64,000 nucleotides of DNA from an uncultured Collinsella sp. (GTDB lineage Bacteria; Actinomycetota; Coriobacteriia; Coriobacteriales; Coriobacteriaceae), in NCBI GenBank assembly GCA_905197665.1, contig CAJJZP010000013.1, positions 12,316 through 76,315 on the forward strand. Direction: 5' to 3'. Positions within the stretch are counted from its first letter, which is position 1. Each line of letters begins with the position of its first letter. The position numbers and the translations under genes were made by a program. Under the pieces are notes generated by a model. The model made no database searches and was not told where the DNA came from. It saw only the letters and a list, made by a program, of their open reading frames with translations. This document shows, piece after piece, positions 1 through 9,132 of the stretch.

Positions 1-2
1 TG

Positions 3-1985
3 TATCGCGCCGGTTTTAAGGGCACGGACAAGGTCAATGTGCCTAGGTACGACATCGATCCCGTTATCAACGCGGGCACCGACCCTGCTACGGCAACGGT
101 GACCCCTGACGTCACGACTCCGGTTTATAAAGCAGGCGGTGAGCTGTATAAGTTGCAGAAGGTTGAGATCGAGCTTCCGAATGGCGAAGTTGAAGAGATC
201 GAACCTAACGGCGATAACTCGTATTCCCATCAGGTGGAACCCGGCGGGGCCTATACATTTGTGGCGTACTATTCGCCGTTGGCGGTCGTGTACCATCTCA
301 ATGCCAAAGATGTTGACGGCAAAGTTGCTCAGCAAGGCGATATGCTCGGCAACCTTGATGGCGGCATCCCGAAGCCCACTTATGACGTCAGCGCTATCGA
401 TAGGGATACAGGAGGTGCGTTCAACGCCTTCGTGGGCTGGACGGAAGCCAAGCCGGCACCTGGCAAGGGCTATGTCGCTTGGTCGGAGGGTATCCGCATG
501 GTGAGTGCTTCTACCGTGGTCAGGGCCCCCATGGAGCTGTACCCGGTCTACCGTCCCAGCCTGGTTACCGTTCAATCGAACATCGACTCAAATCTCGCGA
601 ATCCTGCTCTTGTCCGCGGTCTCGGCCGTACTGATTCCGGCGACCAGATTTCTCTTGAGGTCAAGGCTGTCAAGGAGGTTGTGGGCATTGACGGCACCAA
701 GTACGACTTTGTCGGCTGGTCGCGCGACTACGAACCCGATGGCAAATACACCCTAATGACCGGTGACGATAAGTATCCCCTCGAGGGTAATGAGCCCTTT
801 AAGAGCGTGACGTACACTGCGGTGTACAAGATCGCGCCGTATAAGGTTCGCTATCACGGTGTCGACGGGTCGGTCGTCTTTACGGCGACGGTCGACTCGG
901 ACGGCGAGCGCGCGACGGGCGCCGGCTTTGTCCATAACGTCGATGTTCCCAAGGTGGGTGAGAGCGGCAACCCGGTCTATGACAACGACGGCAATCCCGA
1001 GATGGAGAAAAAGTCCGTGGCATACGACCCGGACGCCCACTCCAAGATCGTCGCGCTGCTCGATGAACAGACGACTACTAGCGGTGACGTACGTGAGCTC
1101 TTCCTGGAGTGGCGATATGTGCCTGCCGATGGCGATGCGAAGTCTTGGAATGAGTTTAAGGGCGAGCCGGTCAAGGGAGACATGGACCTGTATCCCGTGA
1201 CGTATCGTGTGACTGCCAACGACACATCCGATTCCACTAACCCTAAAACAATGACCGCGCGGCTTAAGTGGCTGCTCGATCCCAACGCCGCCAACACAGT
1301 CGACAACAGTGCCGACCAGGCACCCTTTAAGGTCTGCTTTGCCGAGCCGTTTATGGGAACGCAGCTGACTGTTACCGTTAAGCGGGCGAGCTACGGTCCT
1401 GATGCGTCCATGACAGAGGAACCCGTTAACGACCAGTATGTCTCGCTCTACAGCTTGGGCTCGGGCAATGGCTCGTTCGACCTAGCCAATCGTCTGGAGT
1501 CCAAGAAGACGGGTGAAGGCGAACAGGGCCCCGGTAATGCCGTGTTCAAGTTCGCCCAGACTCACGCATTGACAATTGTAAAAAAGACCACCGATGCTAG
1601 TGCCATGGGACAGACATCCCGCTTTAAGGTGGCACGGAAGGCGTCGAAGGATTCTCTTGCCGAGACGCGCATGGTCGAAGTGAAGGTCGATAAAACGCAG
1701 CAGGAAAACGGCGAGACCTGGTATGTCGGCAGCGTGCAATTTTCTGCTCCGGCGGGCACCTATACCGTCGAGGAAGACACGGCTTGGGCATGGCGCTACC
1801 AGGGTGAGCTGAGCACGCCGGGTAAGGCTCCCGGCAAATCTGCCGAGCTGACGATTTCGTCTGCTTCGAGCGCAGGCGACGCCGTGGTGACGTGCGTTAA
1901 CACGCGCGCGAAGGACAAATGGGTCGATGGTGGCTCGCGTGCCAAGAATGTTTGGGAAAACGGCACGCTAAGGAGGGAGGACTAG
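3..1985 (+). CDS. Secreted surface protein with InlB-like repeats, 5' end outside the window
   Basis: The frame is open to the left edge, so the N-terminus and any signal peptide are missing; 660 residues are visible. Repeated modules containing FVGW cores (AFVGWTEA, FVGWSRDY) and runs of beta-strand-like sequence resemble InlB B-repeat / Listeria-Bacteroides repeats of surface adhesins. The last 150 or so residues (from THALTIVKKT to VVTCVNTRA) look like a prealbumin-like stalk fold such as DUF5979. The C-terminus ends in charged residues with no LPXTG motif or membrane anchor, so anchoring is unclear. It ends one base before the TasA-like gene, whose ribosome site lies inside this gene's last codons, so the two are probably co-translated. 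An adhesin or matrix role is inference. Confidence 0.7.
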   Translation, partial: YRAGFKGTDKVNVPRYDIDPVINAGTDPATATVTPDVTTPVYKAGGELYKLQKVEIELPNGEVEEIEPNGDNSYSHQVEPGGAYTFVAYYSPLAVVYHLNAKDVDGKVAQQGDMLGNLDGGIPKPTYDVSAIDRDTGGAFNAFVGWTEAKPAPGKGYVAWSEGIRMVSASTVVRAPMELYPVYRPSLVTVQSNIDSNLANPALVRGLGRTDSGDQISLEVKAVKEVVGIDGTKYDFVGWSRDYEPDGKYTLMTGDDKYPLEGNEPFKSVTYTAVYKIAPYKVRYHGVDGSVVFTATVDSDGERATGAGFVHNVDVPKVGESGNPVYDNDGNPEMEKKSVAYDPDAHSKIVALLDEQTTTSGDVRELFLEWRYVPADGDAKSWNEFKGEPVKGDMDLYPVTYRVTANDTSDSTNPKTMTARLKWLLDPNAANTVDNSADQAPFKVCFAEPFMGTQLTVTVKRASYGPDASMTEEPVNDQYVSLYSLGSGNGSFDLANRLESKKTGEGEQGPGNAVFKFAQTHALTIVKKTTDASAMGQTSRFKVARKASKDSLAETRMVEVKVDKTQQENGETWYVGSVQFSAPAGTYTVEEDTAWAWRYQGELSTPGKAPGKSAELTISSASSAGDAVVTCVNTRAKDKWVDGGSRAKNVWENGTLRRED

Positions 1986-1986
1986 G

Positions 1987-2556
1987 ATGGGTAAGCGCAA
2001 GCAGATCGTCGCCCTCCTTGTCGGCGTTCTTCTTTTGGCTGGCGCTGCCGGCACCTTTGCGTGGCTTTCGGTTACGGGCGTGCTGGTCAACGAGTTTGGT
2101 TTTGGCTCGGTGAAGCCCTCGGTGGACGAGAAGCCCAATGGCAACGTGAAGAGTGACGTCACGATTACAAACAAGGGCTCGGCTCCGGCATACCTGCGTG
2201 CTGCGGTGGATATCTACTGGCAGGACCAGGATGGCGCGCGCCTGTGGGATGAGCCGGTTGCGGGAACGGACTACGTTATTGAGTGGGGCAACGTGTCCGA
2301 TGCGTCTGCTTCCAACAGCGCCTCGTCTTGGGTTGCCGCGTCCGACGGATTCTACTATTGGACATCTTCCGTTGCGCCGATGGACAAAACCGGCGTGCTC
2401 ATCAAGAGCGTGACTGAGAGGAAGGCGGATGGCAAGAACCTGGTCGTCGACATTTCGACCCAGGCAATTCAGTCCACGCCCGATGACGCAGTTACAGAGG
2501 CATGGGGCTGTACGGTCAAGGATGGCGTGCTGGTGCCGCCGCATGGGGGTGCGTAA
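1987..2556 (+). CDS. TasA/camelysin-like exported protein (SipW-type signal peptide)
   Basis: 189 residues. The N-terminus MGKRKQIVALLVGVLLLAG followed by AGTFAWLSV is typical of SipW-dependent signal peptides, as found on TasA, CalY/camelysin and related 'alternate signal-mediated exported' proteins, where cleavage follows a short hydrophobic core. The mature part has the usual pattern of a beta-sandwich with DVTITNKGSAPAYLRAAV and repeated short strands. The ribosome site AAGGAGGGAGGA overlaps the end of the upstream surface-protein gene, and the next gene starts 2 bases after the stop, giving a tight three-gene operon. In other bacteria such proteins form biofilm fibres or associate with pilus-like structures. 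No SipW peptidase or sortase is visible here; it may lie upstream of the window. Confidence 0.65.
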   Translation: MGKRKQIVALLVGVLLLAGAAGTFAWLSVTGVLVNEFGFGSVKPSVDEKPNGNVKSDVTITNKGSAPAYLRAAVDIYWQDQDGARLWDEPVAGTDYVIEWGNVSDASASNSASSWVAASDGFYYWTSSVAPMDKTGVLIKSVTERKADGKNLVVDISTQAIQSTPDDAVTEAWGCTVKDGVLVPPHGGA

Positions 2557-2558
2557 GC

Positions 2559-3257
2559 ATGGCTTTTCCGATTCGCAAAGACGCTATGCGCGCCGTGCGC
2601 TGTGTGGTCGCGGTTGTTGCCTGTGTTGCCGCGCTTGCCGCGCCTGCCCGTGCGTTTGCCGATGCTCCCACGATTGCCTACGACGGAAATGCGCGTCAGC
2701 TGACGGTCTCGGGGGCGACGGACTCCTCGGGGGAGCCCGATCTGTTTTTGGCCTTTAAAGATCTGATGCCTGGCGATGTGCGTGATCAGCAGATAGAGAT
2801 TCGTGCCACGGGCGTAAAGTCCCAGGTGCGCGTGTTTGTGCGTGCCGTTGTCGATCACGAGACGGCACGCCTGCTGTCGCCCATTACCCTAACGGCGTCG
2901 GCGGGCGATGGCTCTGCAGGTTGGCTCCAGACAGGAACACCGGGCAGCGTGTTCGCTTATCCCACGCAAATCGCCACGTTTACGAGCGATGGCAGCACGG
3001 TGCTTAATTTGCAGCTAAACGTTCCGACATCGGTGGGCAACGAGGTTGCCGACGCAAACAAGACCATTCGCTGGGAAATCACCGCCGAGGACGATGGCGA
3101 GAAGATCCCCATGCAGTCTGCTGACAGCAAGAAGCCCGGTTTGCTTGGTCTGGTGGCAACAGGCGACAACACGCTCACGTTGCTTTTGGTGTTGCTGACA
3201 CTTGCAATCATCGCATTTATAGCCGCGCTTCTTTTGTCCCGGAGGGATAAGCGCTAG
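2559..3257 (+). CDS. Exported protein with C-terminal LVATG sorting-like signal
   Basis: 232 residues from the ATG just after the upstream stop; an earlier in-frame start would overlap the previous gene. It has a signal peptide (MRAVRCVVAVVACVAALAAP, cleavage likely near ARAFADA), a beta-rich ectodomain, then LVATGDN at about residues 198-204, a hydrophobic span (TLLLVLLTLAIIAFIAALLL) and the tail SRRDKR. That is the layout of a sortase substrate with LPXTG changed to LVATG. The ectodomain (DLFLAFKDLMPGDVRDQQIEI) resembles matrix or pilin-like proteins accompanying TasA-type subunits, perhaps an anchor for the fibre. A simple membrane anchor without sorting is the alternative. Last gene of the operon. 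Confidence 0.6.
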   Translation: MAFPIRKDAMRAVRCVVAVVACVAALAAPARAFADAPTIAYDGNARQLTVSGATDSSGEPDLFLAFKDLMPGDVRDQQIEIRATGVKSQVRVFVRAVVDHETARLLSPITLTASAGDGSAGWLQTGTPGSVFAYPTQIATFTSDGSTVLNLQLNVPTSVGNEVADANKTIRWEITAEDDGEKIPMQSADSKKPGLLGLVATGDNTLTLLLVLLTLAIIAFIAALLLSRRDKR

Positions 3258-3330
3258 GTTCATCTTCTAAATGAAACGCCCTCCCGGGCGGCGGGCACGA
3301 AGTTCCCTGCTCTACAGTCCTGCGCAAGAC

Positions 3331-3357
3331 GAAGGCCACATTAAGTGGCCTTCTTTG
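3331..3357. terminator. Bidirectional hairpin between convergent genes
   Basis: GAAGGCCAC and GTGGCCTTC (3331-3339 and 3345-3353) form a 9-bp stem with a 5-base loop followed by TTTG. It is nested in a looser inverted repeat: AGGTTCAT near 3257 against ATGAACCT near 3372. It lies between the surface operon and the oppositely oriented LTA-synthase-like gene. Confidence 0.6.
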
Positions 3358-3424
3358 CGTGCGGAACTCGCGATGAACCTTATATGCCTCCGCTCGGACA
3401 GACGTTTCAGTTATGAGCGACCCG

Positions 3425-5725
3425 CTACTTGATCTTCGTCGTGCCCGGCGCCAGGTTGGGGTCGGTCTCGTTGGCCTCGGTCTGGAAGTGCTCCGTATAG
3501 ACGTTCTTGCCGTCGCGGAACATCTCGTAGTACTGCATCTTGGCGTAATCCTCGCGCGCCTTGGTGGCGGCTGCGGCAGCGGCGTCGTCACCGGTGACGT
3601 TGGAGGAGAGCGCCCAGCGCAGGCTGGCGTCCTCGTAGCCCACCGAGTTGATGGCGGGCAGCGACTCGCGCAGCGTCATGTGCGCCTTCTGGTAGTCGGT
3701 CAGCGGTGCGCCGATCAGTTGCATGAGCTGAGTGGACAGGTAGTTGGTGGACAGGTCGTCGACCTCGCTCGTCTGGTCGCAGCCGGCAACGTCGTAGTTG
3801 GCCCAGATGATGTAGTCGGTCTGCCACAGACGCTCCTGGTGCGTGGCGTCGTCCTCGTTGGTAAACCACTTGTCATTGAACTTGGACGGGAAGAACGGCT
3901 GGTGGTCGCCCCAGAACACCACGACCACCTTGCGGTCGAGCTTGCTTAAGGCGTTAAGGAAGTAGCGCAGCGCCTGGTCGGACTGCTCGATGCACGAGAC
4001 ATACTCGTCGACATCGGAGAGCGTGCCGTCCTCGACGGTCTTGGCGTCCAGGTCGGTCGTGTCGATGTTCAGGTGCATCTGCTTGTCGACCGGCAGCAGG
4101 CCCGTGTCGTAGCCCGAGTGGTTCTGCATGGTCACGTCGAAGATAAACTGCGGATCGGCGTTCTGGTCGAGCAGCTCAAGAATCTTGTCGTAGGTAGCCT
4201 GGTCGGTCACCATGCCGCGCAGGGTATCGGCTCCCTGGAAGTCGTTGATGGACAGGAACTGGTCAAAGCCAAAGTCCTTGTAGACGTTCTCGCGGTTCCA
4301 GTTGGTCGCGTGGTTGGGGTGCATGGCCGTGGTGGAATATCCGAGCGACTTGAACTGCTCTGCCAGGTTCCCGGTCGTTTCCATGTTGTAGATGGTGTAG
4401 GGGTACACGCCCGAGCCCAGGTTGGCCATGGAGTTGCCGGTCATAAACTCAAACTCGGTATTGGCGGTACCGCCGCCGTAGGCGCTCACATAGAGCTTGC
4501 CGCGACTGAGGCAGTTGGACAGGCTCTTAAAGTACTGCGGGCCCTCGTAGCCGGCGCGCATGTTCTGGTAGATCGACAGATCCGAGAACGTCTCGTTCAT
4601 GATGGCGATGACCGTGGGCTTCTCGCTGTCGAATTGCTCCTTTGCGGCGGTGCGCTCGTCACTCTTGGCGGCATCGGACTTGTCGTAGGCCTTGGCGTAC
4701 TTTTTGAGCGTGGCCTTGGCGTCGTCGACGGAGTAGTCGGCGGGTTTGGGCGGCTTGATGGACTGTGCTGCACTAATAAAGGCAGGTAGATAGCCCTCGC
4801 GCCAGTAGCTCTCGAGCGGGCGCCAGGTGTAGACGGTGATGCCGAGGGTGTTGTAGTAGTCGATGAGCGTGACATGCGCGGTCACGCCGCCCAGGCACAG
4901 CACCGCTACGAGCAGGTTGGTGAGCAGCATGCGCTTGGCGTTGGCGGCACCCTTCTGACGGTGCGGTGCCACCAGGCCGGCGTACTCGCATAGCAGCATG
5001 GCGATGGCGGTAAAGCCCATGGACAGCACGCAGAACAGCGAGATGGAGAAGGTGTAGCCGTTGCCGGCGACCGCGGCGGCGGTGGAAATGGCCGAAAGGT
5101 CGCCCGGCTGGATGGGCATGGATTTAAACGTGATGACGAAGAACTCGGCAATGCCCAGGACAAAGAGGGCAAAGGCCAGGACGGCCGGAGCTGCGCCGTG
5201 GCGCTGGAATAGGAAGAACAAGCCGGTCATGAGCACGGTGATGATAGCCCACTCGAGCAGGATGCACAGGGGGTAGACCCAGGTAAAGTCGTGGTTGGAT
5301 GAGACCTCCATGCCCAGCAGCGCAAAGACGCCGGCGAGCAGCAGGCACAGGACGGCGGCGACGAGCGGTTTGCCCACAAAGGCGCCGCGCAGACGGGCGA
5401 GCTTGCCGGTGGGAGCGGGGGCATCGGGCGCGGCAAACGCAAAGACGCGCGGGGCGATACGGTCGCGGGCGATGCTGGCCCAAGCGCAGCCGGTGAGGAT
5501 GGCATTGGTCAGGATGAGCATCGCAAAGGCGAGCGGCTCGTTTTGGGCGACGAGGCCAATGGCGCCCCAAATGGTCAAAAAGAGCTGGAACAGGCCGAAG
5601 GCGACACTCCAGGCGATGGCGCCTTTGGCGACGGTGCCCGACTGTGCGCGAATGGCCTTGGCCTCGCGCAAGACAAGGTAGACGGTCGCCGCAAGACCGA
5701 CGAGCGAGATGGCGGCAGCGAACAT
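3425..5725 (-). CDS. LTA synthase family phosphoglycerol transferase
   Basis: 766 residues starting at the ATG at 5725, which has GAGGAG nine bases upstream; a GTG at 5740 has no such site. The N-terminal 300 or so residues hold seven or eight membrane segments. A short linker leads into an extracellular sulfatase-fold domain with the family residues: E378 in MNETFSD, the likely nucleophile T420 in GGGTANTEF, and the late metal-ligand motif FWGDHQPFF. LtaS-family enzymes transfer glycerol phosphate from phosphatidylglycerol to lipid-anchored polymers or sugars at the outer membrane face. It stands alone, convergent with the surface operon. Whether it makes true lipoteichoic acid or decorates another glycan cannot be told. 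Confidence 0.85.
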   Translation of the reverse strand: MFAAAISLVGLAATVYLVLREAKAIRAQSGTVAKGAIAWSVAFGLFQLFLTIWGAIGLVAQNEPLAFAMLILTNAILTGCAWASIARDRIAPRVFAFAAPDAPAPTGKLARLRGAFVGKPLVAAVLCLLLAGVFALLGMEVSSNHDFTWVYPLCILLEWAIITVLMTGLFFLFQRHGAAPAVLAFALFVLGIAEFFVITFKSMPIQPGDLSAISTAAAVAGNGYTFSISLFCVLSMGFTAIAMLLCEYAGLVAPHRQKGAANAKRMLLTNLLVAVLCLGGVTAHVTLIDYYNTLGITVYTWRPLESYWREGYLPAFISAAQSIKPPKPADYSVDDAKATLKKYAKAYDKSDAAKSDERTAAKEQFDSEKPTVIAIMNETFSDLSIYQNMRAGYEGPQYFKSLSNCLSRGKLYVSAYGGGTANTEFEFMTGNSMANLGSGVYPYTIYNMETTGNLAEQFKSLGYSTTAMHPNHATNWNRENVYKDFGFDQFLSINDFQGADTLRGMVTDQATYDKILELLDQNADPQFIFDVTMQNHSGYDTGLLPVDKQMHLNIDTTDLDAKTVEDGTLSDVDEYVSCIEQSDQALRYFLNALSKLDRKVVVVFWGDHQPFFPSKFNDKWFTNEDDATHQERLWQTDYIIWANYDVAGCDQTSEVDDLSTNYLSTQLMQLIGAPLTDYQKAHMTLRESLPAINSVGYEDASLRWALSSNVTGDDAAAAAATKAREDYAKMQYYEMFRDGKNVYTEHFQTEANETDPNLAPGTTKIK

Positions 5726-5939
5726 GCTGAGACTCCTCACAAACTTAAAACCTACGAAAGCGGGGGTTTACCCGATTGTTACCAAGATATGCGCTGCAAT
5801 TGGTGGCTGCGCACAACAACCAGCCATATTAACGCGCACGTGTGGCGGTGTGGCGCAATGTAGTGGCGACCTGCGCGATAATGGACGGGAATTACACGGA
5901 AACGTAAAGGCTTCTTAAAGAAATGGCGAGGATGAGGCG

Positions 5940-6809
5940 ATGAACGAGCGGGTTTGTATGACGAGTGCGGGCGACGTGGGTGCCGGCATGGACGCGGGCG
6001 GCTATCCGGTCGAGACTACGGGCAACGCGGTGCTGGACATTTTGGAGCACCGTTCGTCCACGCGCGCTTTTGCGCGCGATGACAACGACCGTCCCGTGGC
6101 GGTGACCGACGAGCAGCGGGCGGCGGTTTTGCATGCGGCGAGTCGCGCACCGTCGGCGGGCGCCATGATGATGTATTCCATCGTGAGCATTCGCGAGCAG
6201 GCTACGCTGGACCGTCTGGCCGACCTGTGCGATCACCAGCCCATGATCGCCAAGGCGCCCTGGGCACTTATATTTGTGGTCGATTATGCCAAGTGGATCG
6301 ATCTGTTTGAGCACGTGGGCTGCTTTGAGCCCGAGTTTGTCGAGCGCACGGGCAAGGCGCCCCGCCCCGCGCCGGGTTTGGGCGACTTTGCCATCGCGGC
6401 GCAGGATGCCGTGATCGCCGCTCAAAACGCCGTGGTTGCCGCCGAGGCCCTGGGGCTGGGGAGCTGCTACATCGGTGATATCGTCGAGAACGCCGAGGAA
6501 GTTGCCGCACTGCTGGACTTGCCTGCCTATACCATGCCGCTGTCGATGCTCATCATCGGCACGCCCCGTAAGGAGCGCCCGGCAATCGCGCATCCCGTGG
6601 TGAACCTGGTGCACGAGGAGCATTATTGTCGCGCCGACGCCGCGACGATGGATGCGCAGGTGGCCGAGATGGATGCGATGTTTCGCCCGCACGCCCGCGA
6701 GGTGGGCGAGCGCGTCATCGACATCTACACCCGTAAGCACACGAGCCCCTTTATGGCCGAGATGAGCCGCTCTATGGAGTGGTGGTTCAAAAACTGGCTC
6801 GGAAAATGA
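5940..6809 (+). CDS. Nitroreductase family protein
   Basis: 289 residues; start ATG preceded by GAGGATGAGG. The core shows the nitroreductase FMN-binding pattern: HRSSTRAF near residue 37, ASRAPSAGAMMM, and the C-terminal AEALGLGSCYIGDI helix that covers the flavin. Such enzymes are cytoplasmic NAD(P)H-dependent flavoproteins reducing quinones, nitroaromatics or related compounds; the physiological substrate is unknown. The C-terminal 60 residues, rich in Met and charged residues, extend past the core fold. Monocistronic: a perfect short palindrome follows the stop by one base and kup then has its own promoter-like sequence. Confidence 0.8.
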   Translation: MNERVCMTSAGDVGAGMDAGGYPVETTGNAVLDILEHRSSTRAFARDDNDRPVAVTDEQRAAVLHAASRAPSAGAMMMYSIVSIREQATLDRLADLCDHQPMIAKAPWALIFVVDYAKWIDLFEHVGCFEPEFVERTGKAPRPAPGLGDFAIAAQDAVIAAQNAVVAAEALGLGSCYIGDIVENAEEVAALLDLPAYTMPLSMLIIGTPRKERPAIAHPVVNLVHEEHYCRADAATMDAQVAEMDAMFRPHAREVGERVIDIYTRKHTSPFMAEMSRSMEWWFKNWLGK

Positions 6810-6810
6810 C

Positions 6811-6845
6811 GAATGTGACAAAGGGGGCGTCCCTTTGTCACATTC
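6811..6845. repeat. ACAAAGGG palindrome, copy 1
   Basis: Perfect 15-bp inverted repeat: left arm GAATGTGACAAAGGG (6811-6825), 5-base loop GGCGT, right arm CCCTTTGTCACATTC (6831-6845). It begins one base after the nitroreductase stop codon and is not followed by a T-run, so it is not a standard terminator. Copies with the same core and loop length occur at 24241, 35752 and 42456. Confidence 0.9.
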
Positions 6846-6927
6846 CATATCGCCGCGGTGGCCTAAAGGCCGCATAAATGTTTATCTAGCTGGGAAAACG
6901 GTGCCATTAAAATATGGGCTGATTACA

Positions 6928-6933
6928 TATAAT
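6928..6933 (+). promoter_or_regulatory. Candidate -10 element for kup
   Basis: A perfect TATAAT 35 bases before the kup start. No good -35 hexamer lies at 16-18 bases spacing (CATTAA region), so the promoter may be weak or activator-dependent. Confidence 0.4.
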
Positions 6934-6968
6934 CCCGTCGAACGTTAAAATTGGGAGGAAACCGGCTT

Positions 6969-8996
6969 ATGGAACAAAAGGCAAAGGAAGTAGCCTCGCA
7001 CGCTGCGATTCCTGTGAGCATCTCGGCGATGCTCGTCACGCTGGGCGTGGTGTATGGCGATATCGGCACCAGCCCCATGTATGTAACCAAGGCGCTCGTT
7101 GCCGGCAACGGCGGCATCGGAAGCGTCACGCAGGAGTTCGTGCTCGGCGCGCTCTCCCTTGTCGTGTGGACGGTCACGCTGCTGACGACCGTCAAGTACG
7201 TGCTGATCTCGCTGCGCGCCGACAACCACGGCGAGGGCGGCATCTTTGCCCTGTACAGCCTGGTCAAGCGCTGCGGCAAGTGGCTCATCATCCCCGCCAT
7301 GCTGGGCGGCGCGGCACTCCTCGCCGACGGCATCCTGACGCCTGCCGTTACCGTCACCACGGCCATCGAGGGCCTGCGCACCATCCCGGCGGTCCATGCC
7401 GTGCTCGGTGACGACCAGGGTCGTGTCGTCGCCATCACGCTTGCCATCATCATCGCGCTCTTCTTGGTGCAGCGCATCGGCACGGCCAAGATCGGTCACG
7501 CCTTCGGCCCCATCATGACGCTGTGGTTTTTGTTCCTGGGCGGCACGGGCCTGTTCTTTGTCTGCCAGTATCCCGCGGTGCTGCTGTGCCTCAACCCGTT
7601 GCGTGGCATCGCTTTTCTGCTGAGCCCCAACAACCATGCGGGCATCATGATTTTGGGCAGCTGCTTCCTCGCTACCACCGGTGCCGAGGCGCTCTATTCC
7701 GACATGGGCCATGTGGGCCGCGGCAACATCTATGCCACCTGGCCGTTCGTTAAGTGCTGCCTGCTGCTGTCCTACATGGGCCAGGGCGCGTGGCTTATCA
7801 ACAACGCCGGCAACCCGGAGCTCATGGGTATCGCCGACCTCAACCCCTTCTACCAGATGCTCGCCCCGGGTCTGCGCCCCTTTGCCGTCGGCCTTTCCAC
7901 CGTCGCGGCCATCATCGCCTCGCAGGCGCTCATCACCGGCGCATTCTCGCTGGTGTCCGAGGCCAGCCGCCTGGACCTCATGCCGCATATGCAGGTCTTC
8001 TATCCTGCCGAGACCAAGGGCCAGCTCTACATCCCCATGGTCAACAACGTCATGCTCGTGGGCTGCGTCGTCGTGGTGCTGCTGTTCCAGAACTCGGCGC
8101 ACATGGAGGCCGCGTACGGCCTGGCCATTACCCTGACCATGATGTGCACGACAATGCTGCTCTTCTTCTATCTGCACGTGGAGCGCAATCTCAAGGTCGC
8201 GCCGTGGATCTTTGCCGCCTTCTTCCTTATGCTCGAGGGCTTCTTCTTTGTGAGCTCGCTCACCAAGTTCTTCCACGGCGGCTATTTCACCATCCTTATG
8301 GCCGCGCTCATCATGGGCATCATGGTGTGCTGGTACAACGGCACGGCGGTTGAGCAGCGCCAGTTTACGCTGCTGCCGCTGCGCAGCTATCTGCCGCAGC
8401 TCAAGCGCCTGCGCGACGACGATCGCTACGAGCTCGTGAGCGACAACATCGTGTACCTGACCAAGGACACCAACACCGACTATATCGACCGCGATATCGT
8501 CTACTCGATTTTGGACAAGCACCCCAAGCGCGCTCGTGCCTGGTGGTTCGTGAACGTCGAGACTATGGACGAGCCGCATACCTTTGCCTACTCGGTCGAG
8601 ACGTTCGGCACCGACTACGTATTCCGCGTGCATCTGTACCTGGGCTATAAGATCAACCAGCGCGTCAATGCTTACCTGCGCCAGGTTGTTCAGGACCTGG
8701 CTGCCAGCGGCGAGCTGCCGGCGCAGACGCACGACTACTCGGTCTACAAGGATCCGGGCAACATCGGTACGTTTAAGTTCGTCATGATCCGCAAGCTGCT
8801 GGCGCCCGAAAGCGACGTGGAGCCCAGCGAGCGTACGGCCATCACGCTCAAGTACATCATCCGCCGCGCTGCCGGCACTCCCGCGCGCTGGTACGGCCTG
8901 GAGAACTCCAACGTGAGCTTTGAGTACGTGCCGCTGTTCACCAAGTTTAAGGCCGTGAGCAAGATGCAGCGCCTGGCTCCCGACGAGCGCCCGTAG
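6969..8996 (+). CDS. kup: Potassium transport protein Kup
   Basis: 675 residues from the ATG at 6969, with GGGAGGA ten bases upstream; a TTG at 6951 overlaps that site and is rejected. The N-terminus carries the hallmark LGVVYGDIGTSPMYV of the Kup/HAK/KT family, followed by about 12 membrane segments up to residue 440 and a cytoplasmic C-terminal domain. The family imports K+ by proton symport. It sits directly upstream of a KdpD/KdpE-like two-component pair, so a joint K+ homeostasis role is plausible, although no kdpFABC pump genes are in the window. A hairpin with a T-run separates it from the kinase gene. Confidence 0.93.
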   Translation: MEQKAKEVASHAAIPVSISAMLVTLGVVYGDIGTSPMYVTKALVAGNGGIGSVTQEFVLGALSLVVWTVTLLTTVKYVLISLRADNHGEGGIFALYSLVKRCGKWLIIPAMLGGAALLADGILTPAVTVTTAIEGLRTIPAVHAVLGDDQGRVVAITLAIIIALFLVQRIGTAKIGHAFGPIMTLWFLFLGGTGLFFVCQYPAVLLCLNPLRGIAFLLSPNNHAGIMILGSCFLATTGAEALYSDMGHVGRGNIYATWPFVKCCLLLSYMGQGAWLINNAGNPELMGIADLNPFYQMLAPGLRPFAVGLSTVAAIIASQALITGAFSLVSEASRLDLMPHMQVFYPAETKGQLYIPMVNNVMLVGCVVVVLLFQNSAHMEAAYGLAITLTMMCTTMLLFFYLHVERNLKVAPWIFAAFFLMLEGFFFVSSLTKFFHGGYFTILMAALIMGIMVCWYNGTAVEQRQFTLLPLRSYLPQLKRLRDDDRYELVSDNIVYLTKDTNTDYIDRDIVYSILDKHPKRARAWWFVNVETMDEPHTFAYSVETFGTDYVFRVHLYLGYKINQRVNAYLRQVVQDLAASGELPAQTHDYSVYKDPGNIGTFKFVMIRKLLAPESDVEPSERTAITLKYIIRRAAGTPARWYGLENSNVSFEYVPLFTKFKAVSKMQRLAPDERP

Positions 8997-9065
8997 TCGA
9001 CGTCTGCTGTTTGTCTAGCGACTGCGGGCTGCAAAGGCTATACACTTGAAACCACCACAAGGAGG

Positions 9066-9113
9066 CCACCACCACAAAGGTGCCTGTCCCCTTTGTGGTG
9101 GTTTTTGTTTTTG
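9066..9113 (+). terminator. Rho-independent terminator / possible attenuator after kup
   Basis: The 12-bp stem CCACCACAAAGG (9069-9080) with CCTTTGTGGTGG (9090-9101) is followed by GTTTTTGTTTTT-like T-runs, a good terminator. A second ACCACCACAAGG just upstream (from about 9050) could pair with the same right arm, so an alternative fold controlling the downstream histidine kinase gene is possible. The core resembles the ACAAAGGG palindromes elsewhere in the window. Confidence 0.7.
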
Positions 9114-9132
9114 AGAGAGGGGCAGGGCGCTG

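Noticed and set aside
6945..8732. 595-codon open frame antisense to kup
   Set aside because: Mirror frame produced by the strong GC bias at third codon positions; composition rich in Arg, His, Asp and Gln with no domain; kup itself is certain.
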